From assembly GCA_018714895.1 (NCBI GenBank), contig DVMQ01000018.1, forward strand, positions 202,930 to 266,929: 64,000 bases of DNA. The letters run 5' to 3'. Of the stretch, positions 1 through 9,751 are shown one piece after another. Both the position numbers and the translations under genes were made by a program. How positions within the stretch are numbered: the stretch's first letter is position 1; each line of letters opens with the position of its first letter. The DNA comes from Coprovicinus avistercoris (GTDB lineage: Bacteria > Actinomycetota > Coriobacteriia > Coriobacteriales > Atopobiaceae). The notes under the pieces were generated by a model. It did no database searches. It was not told the DNA's origin and saw only the letters and a program-made list of their open reading frames with translations.

Positions 1-843
1 GCGATCGAAGAATGTGCGTCTGGGAGTATCTCCACGACGGACCTCAGTGAAAATCTTGCCGTCACGAATAAAAATGACTCGCTGAGCATAGCTGGCGGCA
101 AAAGAGTCGTGTGTCACCATAAGAACTGTGGCGCTATCGCGCGTGTTGAGCGTTTCGAAGCACTCCAAGAGCAAGCGAGCGTTTTTCGAGTCCAGAGCTC
201 CCGTTGGTTCGTCGGCCATAACAATGGCAGGGTCGGTAACAAGGGCACGCGCTGCCGAAACACGTTGTTGCTGTCCACCGGATAACTGATAGGGGAATTT
301 ATCAAGGGTATTTTCTATATTGAGTCGCCGTGCAACTGCGTTGACGCGCTCAAGGCATTGAGCAGCTGGAACATGACCAATGGTAAGGGGAAGCGCTATA
401 TTCTCACGCGCTGTAAGGGTGTCGAGAAGGTTTGAGTCTTGAAAGACAAACCCGAGTTGTTCACGACGGAATCTTGCAAGTTGTCGACTTTTGAGAGCAG
501 TCACATCGGCCCCGTTAAGCCAAACATGACCACTGGTTGCCGTATCAATCGTAGAAATGCAGTTGAGCAAGGTGGATTTTCCTGATCCCGATGCTCCCAT
601 AATGGCAATAAACTCTCCGCGGCACACATTGAATGAAACATCCGTAAGGGCATGGGTGATATTTCCGCGACCACCATAGATCTTCTCAAGGTGACTTACC
701 GAAAGAATTGGGGGCTCTGCAGCTTTTTGTTGGTGTGATGTAGAACTCGTAGGTACGACATGTAAATGTTGAGAAGAACCAGCCCCAGATTCCGGCGCGT
801 AGGATGCCCCCTGTGCCGGACTGGGTGCGAAATGGTTGGACAT
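1..843 (-). CDS. BceA-like ABC transporter ATP-binding protein (3' end cut by window)
   Basis: ATP-hydrolysing subunit of a MacB/BceA-type ABC transporter. The first 281 codons are present and the C-terminus lies beyond the window. Visible motifs are Walker A GASGSGKS, the signature LSGGQQQRVSAARAL, Walker B followed by DEPTGALD, and the H-loop MVTHD. The tail after the H-loop (SYAQRVIFIRDGKI) resembles BceA proteins, which work with a large permease in antimicrobial-peptide sensing or detoxification. An unusual 45-residue Ser/Gln/His-rich N-terminal extension precedes the ATPase domain. The start is the ATG at 843 because AAAGGAGG lies just upstream on the minus strand. The partner permease is presumably beyond position 1. 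LolD/MacB-type lipoprotein or drug transport is the alternative. Confidence 0.85.
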   Translation of the reverse strand, partial: MSNHFAPSPAQGASYAPESGAGSSQHLHVVPTSSTSHQQKAAEPPILSVSHLEKIYGGRGNITHALTDVSFNVCRGEFIAIMGASGSGKSTLLNCISTIDTATSGHVWLNGADVTALKSRQLARFRREQLGFVFQDSNLLDTLTARENIALPLTIGHVPAAQCLERVNAVARRLNIENTLDKFPYQLSGGQQQRVSAARALVTDPAIVMADEPTGALDSKNARLLLECFETLNTRDSATVLMVTHDSFAASYAQRVIFIRDGKIFTEVRRGDTPRRTFFDR

Positions 844-858
844 AACAGCCTCCTTTCA

Positions 859-875
859 GGGTCAATGTGTGACCC
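859..875. promoter_or_regulatory. Palindrome upstream of the BceA-like gene
   Basis: GGGTCA-ATGTG-TGACCC is a 6-bp inverted repeat with a 5-nt spacer, sitting just beyond the Shine-Dalgarno of the leftmost gene. It could be an operator or a short leader hairpin. No cognate regulator is visible in the window. The rest of 876-1047 shows nothing recognisable. Confidence 0.35.
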
Positions 876-1047
876 GTGTGAGCAGTACGTTTATATCCTC
901 GCGCCCGCTCTTCTCAACAGCCATCGAATTGTCTTACGACATGGTTACGCTTTTGAAAGGTAACGAATTTTGTCAACGAACAGGGATAATAATGTGAGTC
1001 CTCAACGGACAATCGTGCTTACAGACAATAAAGCTTACGAACTGCCG

Positions 1048-1075
1048 TTGTTGAGACAATCGAACGCGGTACAAT
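1048..1075 (+). promoter_or_regulatory. Candidate nifJ promoter
   Basis: TTGTTG (1048-1053) and TACAAT (1070-1075) are separated by 16 nt, which fits a sigma70-type promoter. It would start transcription near 1082 and give a leader of about 115 nt before nifJ. The leader begins at the palindrome TACATATGTA (1081-1090). Confidence 0.5.
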
Positions 1076-1120
1076 CGTGTTACATATGTATACGATCGAT
1101 CCATCGTTGAGGGTAACGGT

Positions 1121-1168
1121 GACTGGCGGTCGATAAACCATTGCGAGGGGCAGTTGCCGACTGGCGGT
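1121..1168 (+). repeat. Direct repeat in the nifJ leader
   Basis: GACTGGCGGT occurs at 1121-1130 and again at 1159-1168, 38 bp apart, between the putative transcription start and the nifJ ribosome-binding site. It might bind a regulator or form alternative leader structures. It may also be chance. Confidence 0.35.
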
Positions 1169-1196
1169 AACGCCTTGCGTTGAAGGAGAGGGGATA

Positions 1197-4100
1197 ATGG
1201 AGAGGAAATTTAAGTCCATGGACGGCAACGAGGCGGCGGCGTACGTCTCGTATGCGTTCACTGAGGTGGCGGGCATCTACCCGATCACCCCATCCAGCCC
1301 CATGGCCGACCACGTTGATCAGTGGGCAGCCCAGGGCATGAAGAACGTCTTTGGCACACCGGTTAAGGTTGTCGAGATGGAGTCTGAGGCGGGCGCCGCT
1401 GGCACCGTTCACGGCTCACTTGGCGCTGGTGCTCTTACGACCACCTATACAGCGTCGCAGGGTCTGCTCCTCATGATCCCGAATATGTATAAGATCGCTG
1501 GCGAGGGCCTGCCGGGCGTTTTCCATGTGTCGGCTCGTACGGTTGCCTCCCACGCGCTTAACATTTTCGGCGATCACTCCGATGTTATGGCTTGCCGTCA
1601 GACCGGCTTCGCCATGCTCGCTGAGGGCAATGTCCAGGAAGTAATGGATCTCGCACCCGTTGCTCACCTTGCAGCTATTGAGGGCAAGGTTCCGTTCCTG
1701 AACTTCTTTGACGGCTTCCGCACTTCTCACGAGATTCAGAAGGTTGCTGTTTGGGACTTCGACGATCTGAAGGACATGCTCGACATGGACGCTGTCCAGG
1801 CGTTCCGCGATCACGCCCTCAATCCGGAGCATCCGCATGCACGCGGCTCCCATGAGAACGGCGACATCTTCTTCCAGCATCGTGAGGCTTGCAACAAGGC
1901 CTATGACGCCCTGCCCGCCGTTGTTCAGTCCTACATGGACAAGATCAACGAGAAGCTTGGCACCAGCTATCACCTGTTCGACTACTATGGCGCTGACGAC
2001 GCTGATCGCGTTGTCGTGTGTATGGGTTCGTTCTGCGACACCCTTGAAGAGGTTATCGATTACCTCAACGCTCATGGTGAGAAGGTCGGCTTGGTCAAGG
2101 TCCGTCTGTATCGTCCGTGGTCCATTGAAGACTTCGTTGCTGCTCTTCCTGAGACCGTCAAGAAGATTGCTGTTCTCGACCGCACCAAGGAGCCGGGTTC
2201 CATTGGCGAGCCGCTCTACGAGGACGTTATTACTGCTCTGTATGAGAGTGGTAAGACCGGCATTACCGTTGTTGGTGGCCGTTATGGTCTTGGTTCTAAG
2301 GACGAGCCTCCTGCAGCAGCCTTTGCTGTATACAAGGAGCTCGAGGCCGACGAGCCCAAGCGTGAGTTCACCATCGGCATCGAGGATGACGTTACCAACC
2401 TCTCCCTGCCCATGGATCCTGACGCTCCCAATACTGCCGATCCGAGCACCATTGAGTGCAAGTTCTGGGGTCTTGGTGGCGATGGTACCGTTGGTGCCAA
2501 CAAGAACTCCATCAAGATCATCGGTGACCACACCGACAAGTACGTTCAGGCCTACTTCCAGTACGACTCAAAGAAGACGGGCGGCGTAACCATTTCGCAC
2601 CTGCGCTTTGGTGATTCCCCCATTCGTTCGCCGTACTACATCAACAAGGCCAACTTCGTTGCTTGCCACAACCCCTCTTACATCATCAAGGGCTTCCCCA
2701 TGGTCCGCGATGTCAAGCCTGGCGGTACCTTCCTGGTAAACTGCCAGTGGTCTGACGAAGAGTTTGCTTCTCACCTGCCAGCTGTTGCTAAGCGTTATAT
2801 CGCTCAGAACAACATCAAGGTGTACCTCATCGATGCTATTGACCTGGCAGAGAAGGTCGGCATGGGCAAGCGCACCAACACGGTGCTCCAGTCCGCATTC
2901 TTCTCCCTGGCACAGGTGCTTCCCGCTGAGGATGCTATCCAGTACATGAAGGATGCTGCTGAGAAGTCCTACGCCAAGAAGGGCCAGAGCATCGTCGAGG
3001 CCAACTGGAAGGCCATTGACGCTGGCGCAACTGCATTCCGTGAGTTCGAAGTTCCTGCAGACTGGGCAGACGCCACCGACGAGCCCAAGAAGCTTACGCT
3101 TGAGGGCCGTGAGGCAATCATCAAGCAGGTCCGTGAGCTCATGGAGCCCATTAACCGTATGGACGGCGACTCCCTGCCTGTCTCCAAGTTTGTTGATTAC
3201 GCAGACGGCCAGTGGGAGCTCGGTGCTTCTCAGTACGAGAAGCGCGGCGTTGCCGTTATGGTTCCGCATTGGGATGAGACCAAGTGCATCCAGTGCAACC
3301 AGTGCTCATTCGTGTGCCCGCACGCCACGATTCGCCCGATCGTTATGAACGCCGAGGAGCAGGCTGCTGCACCCGAGAACATGCGTCGTATCGACCTTAC
3401 GATCCCCAAGGGCACCGGCTACACCTTCACCATGGCTGTAAGCCCGCTCGACTGCATGGGCTGCACCAACTGCACCAAGGTCTGCCCGAAGGACGCCCTT
3501 ACCATGGTTCCGCAGGAGTCCGAGCTCGATCAGGCACCTGTTTGGGATTACGCCGTTAACAAGGTCTCCGAGAAGAGCGAGCTTGTTGCTGCCAACGTTA
3601 AGGGCAGCCAGTATGCTAAGCCCTATCTCGAGTTCTCCGGCTCTTGCGCCGGCTGCGCTGAGACCGCTTATGCACGTCTCATCACACAGGTCTGCGGCGA
3701 CCGTATGTTTATCTCCAACGCTACTGGCTGCTCTTCAATTTGGGGCAACCCAGCAGCAACTTCACCGTTTACCGTTAATGCTTGCGGCCATGGCCCTGCA
3801 TGGAACAACTCGCTGTTCGAGGATAACGCTGAGCATGGTCTTGGTCTCGCCCTTGGTTATCAGGCTGTCCAGGACAAGATTGTTGCCGAGACCGAGGAGA
3901 TCCTGCAGTGCGATAAGGCTTCCGATGAGCTGAAGACCGCCGCAACTGCTTGGCTTGAGGTCCGCAAGGACGCCAAGGCCAGCAAGGCTGCAGCTGAGGC
4001 ATACGTTGCTGAGCTCGAGAAGTCTGATTGCAAGAAGGCCAAGGCTGTTCTTGCTGACAAGGCTTATCTCACCAAGAAGTCCTTCTGGATCTTCGGTGGT

Positions 4101-4733
4101 GACGGCTGGGCTTATGACATCGGCTTCGGTGGTCTCGACCACGTTCTTGCTTCCGGCAACGATGTAAACGTCTTCGTCTTTGACACCGAGGTTTACTCCA
4201 ACACCGGCGGCCAGGCTTCCAAGTCTTCCAACCTTGGCCAGGTTGCACAGTTTGCTGCAGCCGGTAAGACCACGAAGAAGAAGAGCCTTGCTGAGATTGC
4301 TATGACCTATGGCTATGTATACGTAGCTCAGGTTGCTATGGGCGCCAACCCCGCTCAGACGCTCAAGGCAATCCATGAGGCCGAGGCTTACGATGGTCCT
4401 TCCCTCATCATTGGCTACAGCCCCTGCGAGATGCACTCCATCAAGAAGGGTGGTATGCAGAACTGCCAGGCCGAGATGAAGAAGGCTGTCGAGTGCGGCT
4501 ACTGGAACCTCTTCCGCTTCAACCCGGCTGCTCCGGACGGCAAGAAGTTCTCGCTCGATTCCAAGGAGCCGAAAGAGGGCTATCAGGACTTCCTGATGAA
4601 CGAGGCTCGCTATGCTTCGCTTACCCGCTCCTTCCCCGAGCGCGCTAAGGAACTCTTCGCCGAGAATGAGGAAGCCGCAATGGCACGCTATGCACACCTG
4701 ATCAAGCTCAAGGATCTTTACGCTGACGAATAG
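1197..4733 (+). CDS. nifJ: Pyruvate:ferredoxin (flavodoxin) oxidoreductase
   Basis: Single-chain homodimeric PFOR (1178 aa, the usual length) converting pyruvate plus CoA to acetyl-CoA and CO2 while reducing ferredoxin. The N-terminus shows the pyruvate-binding domain (YPITPSSPMAD). Around residues 690-765 lie two ferredoxin-type clusters (CIQCNQC...CP and CMGCTNC...CP). A further cluster cysteine pair, CAGC, is near 817, and the thiamine-diphosphate motif GDGWAYDIGFGG is near 966. AAGGAGAGGGG precedes the ATG. The gene is monocistronic between its own promoter and terminator, and its strongly biased codons suggest high expression. It would supply electrons to the [FeFe] hydrogenase encoded at 43447. 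Confidence 0.98.
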   Translation: MERKFKSMDGNEAAAYVSYAFTEVAGIYPITPSSPMADHVDQWAAQGMKNVFGTPVKVVEMESEAGAAGTVHGSLGAGALTTTYTASQGLLLMIPNMYKIAGEGLPGVFHVSARTVASHALNIFGDHSDVMACRQTGFAMLAEGNVQEVMDLAPVAHLAAIEGKVPFLNFFDGFRTSHEIQKVAVWDFDDLKDMLDMDAVQAFRDHALNPEHPHARGSHENGDIFFQHREACNKAYDALPAVVQSYMDKINEKLGTSYHLFDYYGADDADRVVVCMGSFCDTLEEVIDYLNAHGEKVGLVKVRLYRPWSIEDFVAALPETVKKIAVLDRTKEPGSIGEPLYEDVITALYESGKTGITVVGGRYGLGSKDEPPAAAFAVYKELEADEPKREFTIGIEDDVTNLSLPMDPDAPNTADPSTIECKFWGLGGDGTVGANKNSIKIIGDHTDKYVQAYFQYDSKKTGGVTISHLRFGDSPIRSPYYINKANFVACHNPSYIIKGFPMVRDVKPGGTFLVNCQWSDEEFASHLPAVAKRYIAQNNIKVYLIDAIDLAEKVGMGKRTNTVLQSAFFSLAQVLPAEDAIQYMKDAAEKSYAKKGQSIVEANWKAIDAGATAFREFEVPADWADATDEPKKLTLEGREAIIKQVRELMEPINRMDGDSLPVSKFVDYADGQWELGASQYEKRGVAVMVPHWDETKCIQCNQCSFVCPHATIRPIVMNAEEQAAAPENMRRIDLTIPKGTGYTFTMAVSPLDCMGCTNCTKVCPKDALTMVPQESELDQAPVWDYAVNKVSEKSELVAANVKGSQYAKPYLEFSGSCAGCAETAYARLITQVCGDRMFISNATGCSSIWGNPAATSPFTVNACGHGPAWNNSLFEDNAEHGLGLALGYQAVQDKIVAETEEILQCDKASDELKTAATAWLEVRKDAKASKAAAEAYVAELEKSDCKKAKAVLADKAYLTKKSFWIFGGDGWAYDIGFGGLDHVLASGNDVNVFVFDTEVYSNTGGQASKSSNLGQVAQFAAAGKTTKKKSLAEIAMTYGYVYVAQVAMGANPAQTLKAIHEAEAYDGPSLIIGYSPCEMHSIKKGGMQNCQAEMKKAVECGYWNLFRFNPAAPDGKKFSLDSKEPKEGYQDFLMNEARYASLTRSFPERAKELFAENEEAAMARYAHLIKLKDLYADE

Positions 4734-4767
4734 TCTGTGTATGTGCACATAGCTGCATTAAGAATGA

Positions 4768-4798
4768 GAGCCCGTCGAGAAATCGGCGGGCTCTTTTT
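4768..4798 (+). terminator. Intrinsic terminator after nifJ
   Basis: GAGCCCG and CGGGCTC form a stem around a 12-nt loop, followed by TTTTT at 4794-4798. Confidence 0.9.
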
Positions 4799-4856
4799 GA
4801 AGCAAGTTTTTGATTGTAAATAGCAGGCTTGCTTAGCTCTGTAAATAGATTTTGAA

Positions 4857-7049
4857 CTACAAAGAAAGCAGCGGCGTCATCTTTCCTTGAGAAAGAATGG
4901 TTACACGGTGCATAGCACGAGAGATGGCGGTATAAAGACGTCGACGTGCGAGTGGCTCATCTAGATACACATCTGCTTGTGCATCGGGAATAATAACTCC
5001 GTCGAACTCGAGGCCTTTAGCAAGGGTGAGATCGAGCAGGACCACTCCATCTGCTGGAAGCGTGTCATCACGGTGCATTACTCGAACGGTATCTCCGAGC
5101 TGCTTTGCCAACCATCCCATACGTCCTCGATCAAGCGTAATAATTGCCGTGAGTCCTTCTTGAGCGGAAGCGTTAGCAACTTCATTGCGAAGGGCACTCA
5201 GATAGCGATCGCGCCCTTCATCGCTGACAGAGCCATCAACAAACTCAGAGATAACAGGCGAAATACCGGAAGGATGAACCGAGGTAAGACGAACCTGCTT
5301 ATCCTGAGGCAGAAGACTCGCAAACAAGTCGGTGATCTCAGGTGAAGAACGGTAGCTTGTGAGCAGTTCTACCTCTTCGACCTCGCGTTTGCCATCTGCA
5401 GCAAAAACGTTACGGATTTGGGGGAAGGATGCGGTGCCTTCACGAATTGCCTGGAACTCATCACCGAGGAGCATAAAGTGTGCTTGTGAGAAATACCGTG
5501 CAAGAACAAGCAATTGCGTTTCGGTGTAATCTTGCACCTCGTCAATAAGGACATATCGGACGTTCTTAGCGCTATTCCCGGTAATTGCGATCTTAAGATA
5601 CAGCCATGCTGCTGCCGATAGACCACGGGTTCCCAAGATGCGCATACCAATGCGATCTACCCTGAGCCAATCACCCCGCTCAACAAGCTCATGTGCGCGC
5701 TCAAATTGAGGGGTGAGATAGGCCCTTGTCCAACGGATGGTTTCGTCCTCATCAAGCGGGTTGATGGTTTCACCAAAAGCTTCGATTTGTTCGTCGATAT
5801 TGAGGCTGAGCACTTCTTCCTGGAGATCGGCATCTTTCGACAACGAAGTAAGACGACGCTCCAAACGCTCATGCAAGTCATCTTTGACAAGCGATGAGAA
5901 ACGAGGGCACACACCAAAACGTTCGAACTTCTCTGCGGCACTTACCACTTGGGACGTTTTGAGCAATACGCGACCATCAACAGCAATTTCATGAAAATCG
6001 TCGGGCTCAAGCACAAGATCTTTCAAGCCTTGATCGAGAGCAAGCAGTATCTGAGGATTGTCGTCAGCGCCCGTTCCTCGTTCAGAAAGACCGAGTTCAG
6101 TCAAGAAGGAACGCCAGGTACGTACTTGTGGATTTGCTTCTCCCAAGGAGGGGAGAACAGTATCGATATAGCTCTCGAAGACATCGTTCGGCGTGAAAAG
6201 AAACACTTGGTCGGGACTGAGCGTTTCTCGCTCACGATAGAGCAGGTATGCAATGCGCTGCAGCATTACTGAGGTTTTACCGGAACCAGCAACACCATTA
6301 ACGATAAGAACGTCAATATCCTTATGACGAATAACTTCGTTCTGTTCACGCTGAATCGTTGCTGTAATGGCCTGGAGCTTTTCGGTGTGGTGCCGGCGAA
6401 GGCTCTCAAGAAGTAATGAGTCTTGAATAGCTACGGTGGTATCGAAGTACATGTCAAGATGGTCACGGGTAATCTCAAACTGACGTCTGAGCTCAAGCGT
6501 AACGTGACGCGTACGACCATCTACCTCATATGAGGTATCGCCCATCTCCTGATTGTAATAGGTCTCGGCAACGGGGCTTCGCCAGTCGACAATGAGTGGA
6601 TGGCGTTTCTCATCAGTAATACCAACAGCGCCGATATAAATATCGCGCGGGGGACGTCCTGGCCTCATACGAAGACGAACTTTGGCGAAATAGGGACGCT
6701 GTAAGAGCAGAAGAACACGACGGAGTTTATCGGTTGTGAAGTCGTGATACTGGTTATACGCATCAATAACGCTGTTGAGCGTCTCAATGGCAGCCAGTGT
6801 TTCCATAGTCTCGTCTGCGCCGCCAAAGTCGATGCGAATCTCTTCGCTCAAGTCTTTGAGGTCTTGAGCTGCACCAGCATGACCAGTTTCGAGCTCCTCG
6901 CCGATCTCGTCACGCATGCGTTCAAGTTTTGTATATACCTCAGAGAGGTACGCCTGTTCTTCTCTATAGACAGGATCAGTCGAAAGATCTTTCTGTTCAT
7001 TGTCAGATACAACAGATGATTCAGAAACAGCTGAGGGATGGCTGTCCAT
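4857..7049 (-). CDS. helD: HelD-type superfamily 1 helicase (RNA polymerase-associated)
   Basis: 730-aa UvrD/Rep-like ATPase of the HelD (HelR) family. In Gram-positive bacteria HelD binds RNA polymerase and uses ATP to release stalled complexes. A coiled N-terminal region (residues 15-95) precedes the 1A domain with Walker A GVAGSGKTS near residue 250. LIDEVQDYT is the Walker B box, and the C-terminus carries LAKGLEFDGVI and YTAISRA, typical helicase motifs. I start at 7049 because GGAGGTCTC lies directly upstream; a start 22 codons earlier lacks such a site. It lies 52 bp downstream of engB, probably in the same transcript, and converges with nifJ. Confidence 0.88.
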   Translation of the reverse strand: MDSHPSAVSESSVVSDNEQKDLSTDPVYREEQAYLSEVYTKLERMRDEIGEELETGHAGAAQDLKDLSEEIRIDFGGADETMETLAAIETLNSVIDAYNQYHDFTTDKLRRVLLLLQRPYFAKVRLRMRPGRPPRDIYIGAVGITDEKRHPLIVDWRSPVAETYYNQEMGDTSYEVDGRTRHVTLELRRQFEITRDHLDMYFDTTVAIQDSLLLESLRRHHTEKLQAITATIQREQNEVIRHKDIDVLIVNGVAGSGKTSVMLQRIAYLLYRERETLSPDQVFLFTPNDVFESYIDTVLPSLGEANPQVRTWRSFLTELGLSERGTGADDNPQILLALDQGLKDLVLEPDDFHEIAVDGRVLLKTSQVVSAAEKFERFGVCPRFSSLVKDDLHERLERRLTSLSKDADLQEEVLSLNIDEQIEAFGETINPLDEDETIRWTRAYLTPQFERAHELVERGDWLRVDRIGMRILGTRGLSAAAWLYLKIAITGNSAKNVRYVLIDEVQDYTETQLLVLARYFSQAHFMLLGDEFQAIREGTASFPQIRNVFAADGKREVEEVELLTSYRSSPEITDLFASLLPQDKQVRLTSVHPSGISPVISEFVDGSVSDEGRDRYLSALRNEVANASAQEGLTAIITLDRGRMGWLAKQLGDTVRVMHRDDTLPADGVVLLDLTLAKGLEFDGVIIPDAQADVYLDEPLARRRLYTAISRAMHRVTILSQGKMTPLLSL

Positions 7050-7101
7050 GAGACCTCCAATAGCAGAAAAATGGACATACCATCGTAGCGCAAAAGCGTT
7101 C

Positions 7102-7686
7102 TTACAAACAGGCAAGTTCTATTCGTTGCTTAAGTTCATCAATTCCCTGGTGTGTTGCAGATGAGGTAATGACCATGTCCTCTGGCTCAAGTCCAAAAGA
7201 GCGAGCAAGTACAGAGGCTTGTCTTTGCTGTTTGGAGCGAGTGAGCTTATCTGCTTTGGTCAGAACAATAACATGCGGCAGTTGTAGTTCTGCAATGTAG
7301 GAAAGCATTTGAATATCGAGCTTTTGCGCCTCATGTCGTATATCTACCAAAACACAAACGAGCTTAAGGGGACGCTCGGATTCAAAGTAACCTGAGATAA
7401 GATCTGCCCATCTCTGACGTTCGGTTTGGTTGACACGCGCAAAACCATAGCCGGGAAGATCCACGAGGTGAATTCGATCTACCTGGAAGAAATTGATATT
7501 TGCCGTTTTTCCTGGCTGTGATGAGACCTTGGCTAGAGCCTTACGACCAACAAGGCCGTTAAGCAGTGATGATTTTCCAACGTTGGAACGACCGGCGAGT
7601 GCTATTTCTGGTGCATTGGGTTTGGGGAGTTGGTCGATAGTGCCATAGGAGGCAATAAATTGGGCCTTCTGGTAGTTAATTGCCAT
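7102..7686 (-). CDS. engB: Ribosome-biogenesis GTP-binding protein EngB/YsxC
   Basis: 194-aa TRAFAC GTPase needed for large ribosomal subunit assembly. G1 is GRSNVGKSS near residue 31, G3 is DLPGYG, G4 is TKAD and G5-like TSSATHQG is near the end. The length matches the family. The start is the ATG at 7686 with AGAAAGG upstream; the in-frame start 11 codons earlier lacks support. It precedes helD in the same direction. Confidence 0.95.
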   Translation of the reverse strand: MAINYQKAQFIASYGTIDQLPKPNAPEIALAGRSNVGKSSLLNGLVGRKALAKVSSQPGKTANINFFQVDRIHLVDLPGYGFARVNQTERQRWADLISGYFESERPLKLVCVLVDIRHEAQKLDIQMLSYIAELQLPHVIVLTKADKLTRSKQQRQASVLARSFGLEPEDMVITSSATHQGIDELKQRIELACL

Positions 7687-7882
7687 GAAAATAGACCTTT
7701 CTATCAACCGATTGTTCAAAGTAAATCTGAACTTCCCATTTCATAAGAATTACAAAGTGCAGGGTAGTATACCTATAGGCTATTATGCCTATCCCTAAAA
7801 GAAATACATCTTTATTTAGCCGGAATTCCTTGGTGAGTACATGCGCTTGGAGCCGGTTCTTGTTGCGAAGTGGTGGTATGCG

Positions 7883-9511
7883 ATGAACAGAAGGATAGCT
7901 TTCATTCTGAAAGATCTAGCCCACTCTGTTGATACGCTGAGCTTGTTAGAACTTTCCAAGCGCTATGGAGTGTCAGAGCGGACCATACGCAACGATATAA
8001 CTCAGCTCAATACCATGCTCAGACAGGCAGGAATAGGTGAGCTCACCTTTGATTTAGGTGGTGCAATCGTTCTGCCCCCAGATTTCTCTCATGCGCAAAA
8101 GGCTTTGCATGTTTCAGACACAGTGTCATATAGGCTTTCATCCGAAGAGCGTGCTGTCTTTGGTGCTGCACTTCTTATTGCCAGTCGTGATTACCTTACA
8201 ACCAACGAACTGGCAAAGATCTTTTCTGTAAGCAGAACTACCGTCTTAAACGATTTGTCCGACATCAAACAGACGGTGATAACTGCGGGTCTTCAAGTTG
8301 AATCGAAAGCAGGAAAAGGAATGCGAGCGATTGGTCCTGAGAGCGCTCGTCGTTTGTTTCTTGTTGATCTGTTAGTGCGCAGGGACCCAGTATCGAGCCT
8401 GTGGCTTTCTTCGGCTGAAAAACTGCAGATTCAAAAAGCAACTCGTCTTGCTCAAAAAGTCTTGGAGGAAGCTTCGCAAAAATTTGGTATTTCGCTTCCC
8501 GATATGAACTATCAAACAGCAGTGTGCGTTCTGATCATTACGATTATTCGTGTCGAAAATGGCGTCTCGCTTGATGGCTTAGAGGACGAGTTTTTAGGAT
8601 GTTCTCGCGAGTTTGTAGGTCCTTATGAACACGAGATAATGAGTCTCATGGCTCAGCAATGTAACGTAAGTCTTTCGAGTGATGATGAACTCTTCTTTAC
8701 GGCAGTTGCTCAGACCTTTCGTTATCACAACAAGAGCGCAATAAAAGTTGATAAAGCAAATGTGACCCAGATTGCTCAGAATTTTATTCGAGGGGTTTCT
8801 CAGCGATTGGAAGTTGGCTTAGAAGGCGATATGGAACTTCTAGGACAACTCTCAAACTATTTTGGCATGATCTTTGTTTCTGCAGAACCCCTCAAAGCTG
8901 ATGATCCAATTGCAGGAGGAATTGCTCAAAATCAATCGTGGATTTTAGAGGCAGTTCAAAGTGAACTCACTTTTGTGGAACCGATTATTGGACGCCCTCT
9001 TGGAGATGATGAAGCTGCTGGTATTACCCTTTGTTTCTGTGCTGCTATTGAGCGTTGGAAAGTTGTTCGAGGCTATCCAAGGGTAGTAGTGGTGTGTTCG
9101 GGTGGTGATACCACAGCGCATCTTATGGCAGAACAACTGCGCAGAAGATTTGGTGTGCGCGTAGTGAAACTGCTGCGTGTACATGAGGCAAAATCGATTG
9201 ATACAACATCGGCAGATCTCGTAGTGAGTACGACACCACTTACAAATTGTAAGATTCCCCTTGCCGTTGTTCATCCCGTGTTAGATGAACGAGATCTTGC
9301 GCTCATTGCTCAAAAACTTGATGAGATGGGCATTGGTTGGAGTATAACGGCTGCATCTCAAAAGCATGTTGTAGGACAAGGCCAAAGTAATCACCATGAT
9401 GATGGAGAAGCACTCCTGAATGAATTGATGCCGGTGATAGAACAGCGAGTTGGCGCTTCAGATCCCCTTCTTGAAAAGGTGCGCACAATTGTTTTGCAAC
9501 ATTTTTCTTAA
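7883..9511 (+). CDS. PRD/BglG-like transcriptional regulator
   Basis: Multidomain regulator (542 aa from this start). Two N-terminal helix-turn-helix segments (SERTIRNDITQLN and SVSRTTVLNDLSDIK) are followed by regions resembling PTS regulation domains and a C-terminal EIIB-like fold (VVVVCSGGDTT). This is the MtlR/LicR type, which activates PTS genes in response to phosphorylation. The histidines expected in a PRD are not obvious in the second PRD-like segment, so control may be degenerate. The start is uncertain: an in-frame ATG at 7841 also has only a weak ribosome-binding site, but 7883 puts the HTH at the normal place. The orphan EIIC gene follows 240 bp downstream and is the likely target. 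Confidence 0.75.
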   Translation: MNRRIAFILKDLAHSVDTLSLLELSKRYGVSERTIRNDITQLNTMLRQAGIGELTFDLGGAIVLPPDFSHAQKALHVSDTVSYRLSSEERAVFGAALLIASRDYLTTNELAKIFSVSRTTVLNDLSDIKQTVITAGLQVESKAGKGMRAIGPESARRLFLVDLLVRRDPVSSLWLSSAEKLQIQKATRLAQKVLEEASQKFGISLPDMNYQTAVCVLIITIIRVENGVSLDGLEDEFLGCSREFVGPYEHEIMSLMAQQCNVSLSSDDELFFTAVAQTFRYHNKSAIKVDKANVTQIAQNFIRGVSQRLEVGLEGDMELLGQLSNYFGMIFVSAEPLKADDPIAGGIAQNQSWILEAVQSELTFVEPIIGRPLGDDEAAGITLCFCAAIERWKVVRGYPRVVVVCSGGDTTAHLMAEQLRRRFGVRVVKLLRVHEAKSIDTTSADLVVSTTPLTNCKIPLAVVHPVLDERDLALIAQKLDEMGIGWSITAASQKHVVGQGQSNHHDDGEALLNELMPVIEQRVGASDPLLEKVRTIVLQHFS

Positions 9512-9573
9512 CTGCTGAGTGCTCTGAATGACCTTACAAGCTCTCTATAAAACACTGCCTAATTAAACACTTG

Positions 9574-9626
9574 TTGACCGAAATATCAGTGGCTTTTACA
9601 CGCAACTTACTTTCGGTGAACGGAAG
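9574..9626 (+). promoter_or_regulatory. Candidate gatC promoter with overlapping palindrome
   Basis: TTGACC (9574-9579) and a weak TACACG (9597-9602) are spaced 17 nt apart. Immediately downstream CTTTCG-GTGAA-CGGAAG (9610-9626) forms an imperfect palindrome at the expected transcription start, where a repressor would act. The core TTCGGTGAACGGAA resembles sites at 23820 and 45667. Confidence 0.45.
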
Positions 9627-9751
9627 TTTTAGTCGGTTAGCGCAATTTCTTTCATAGAAGCGTGAAGAACATTTGACTGGTCTGATGAAGATTCTGTAGC
9701 TATGTTTGTTTCGTGATTCGCTTTTAGGACATGGAAGGAGAGAGCGTAAGG

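Noticed and set aside
1416..4748. Long minus-strand open frames (371, 233 and 328 codons) opposite nifJ
   Set aside because: They are shadows of the biased nifJ coding frame, with no ribosome-binding sites and no recognisable domains.
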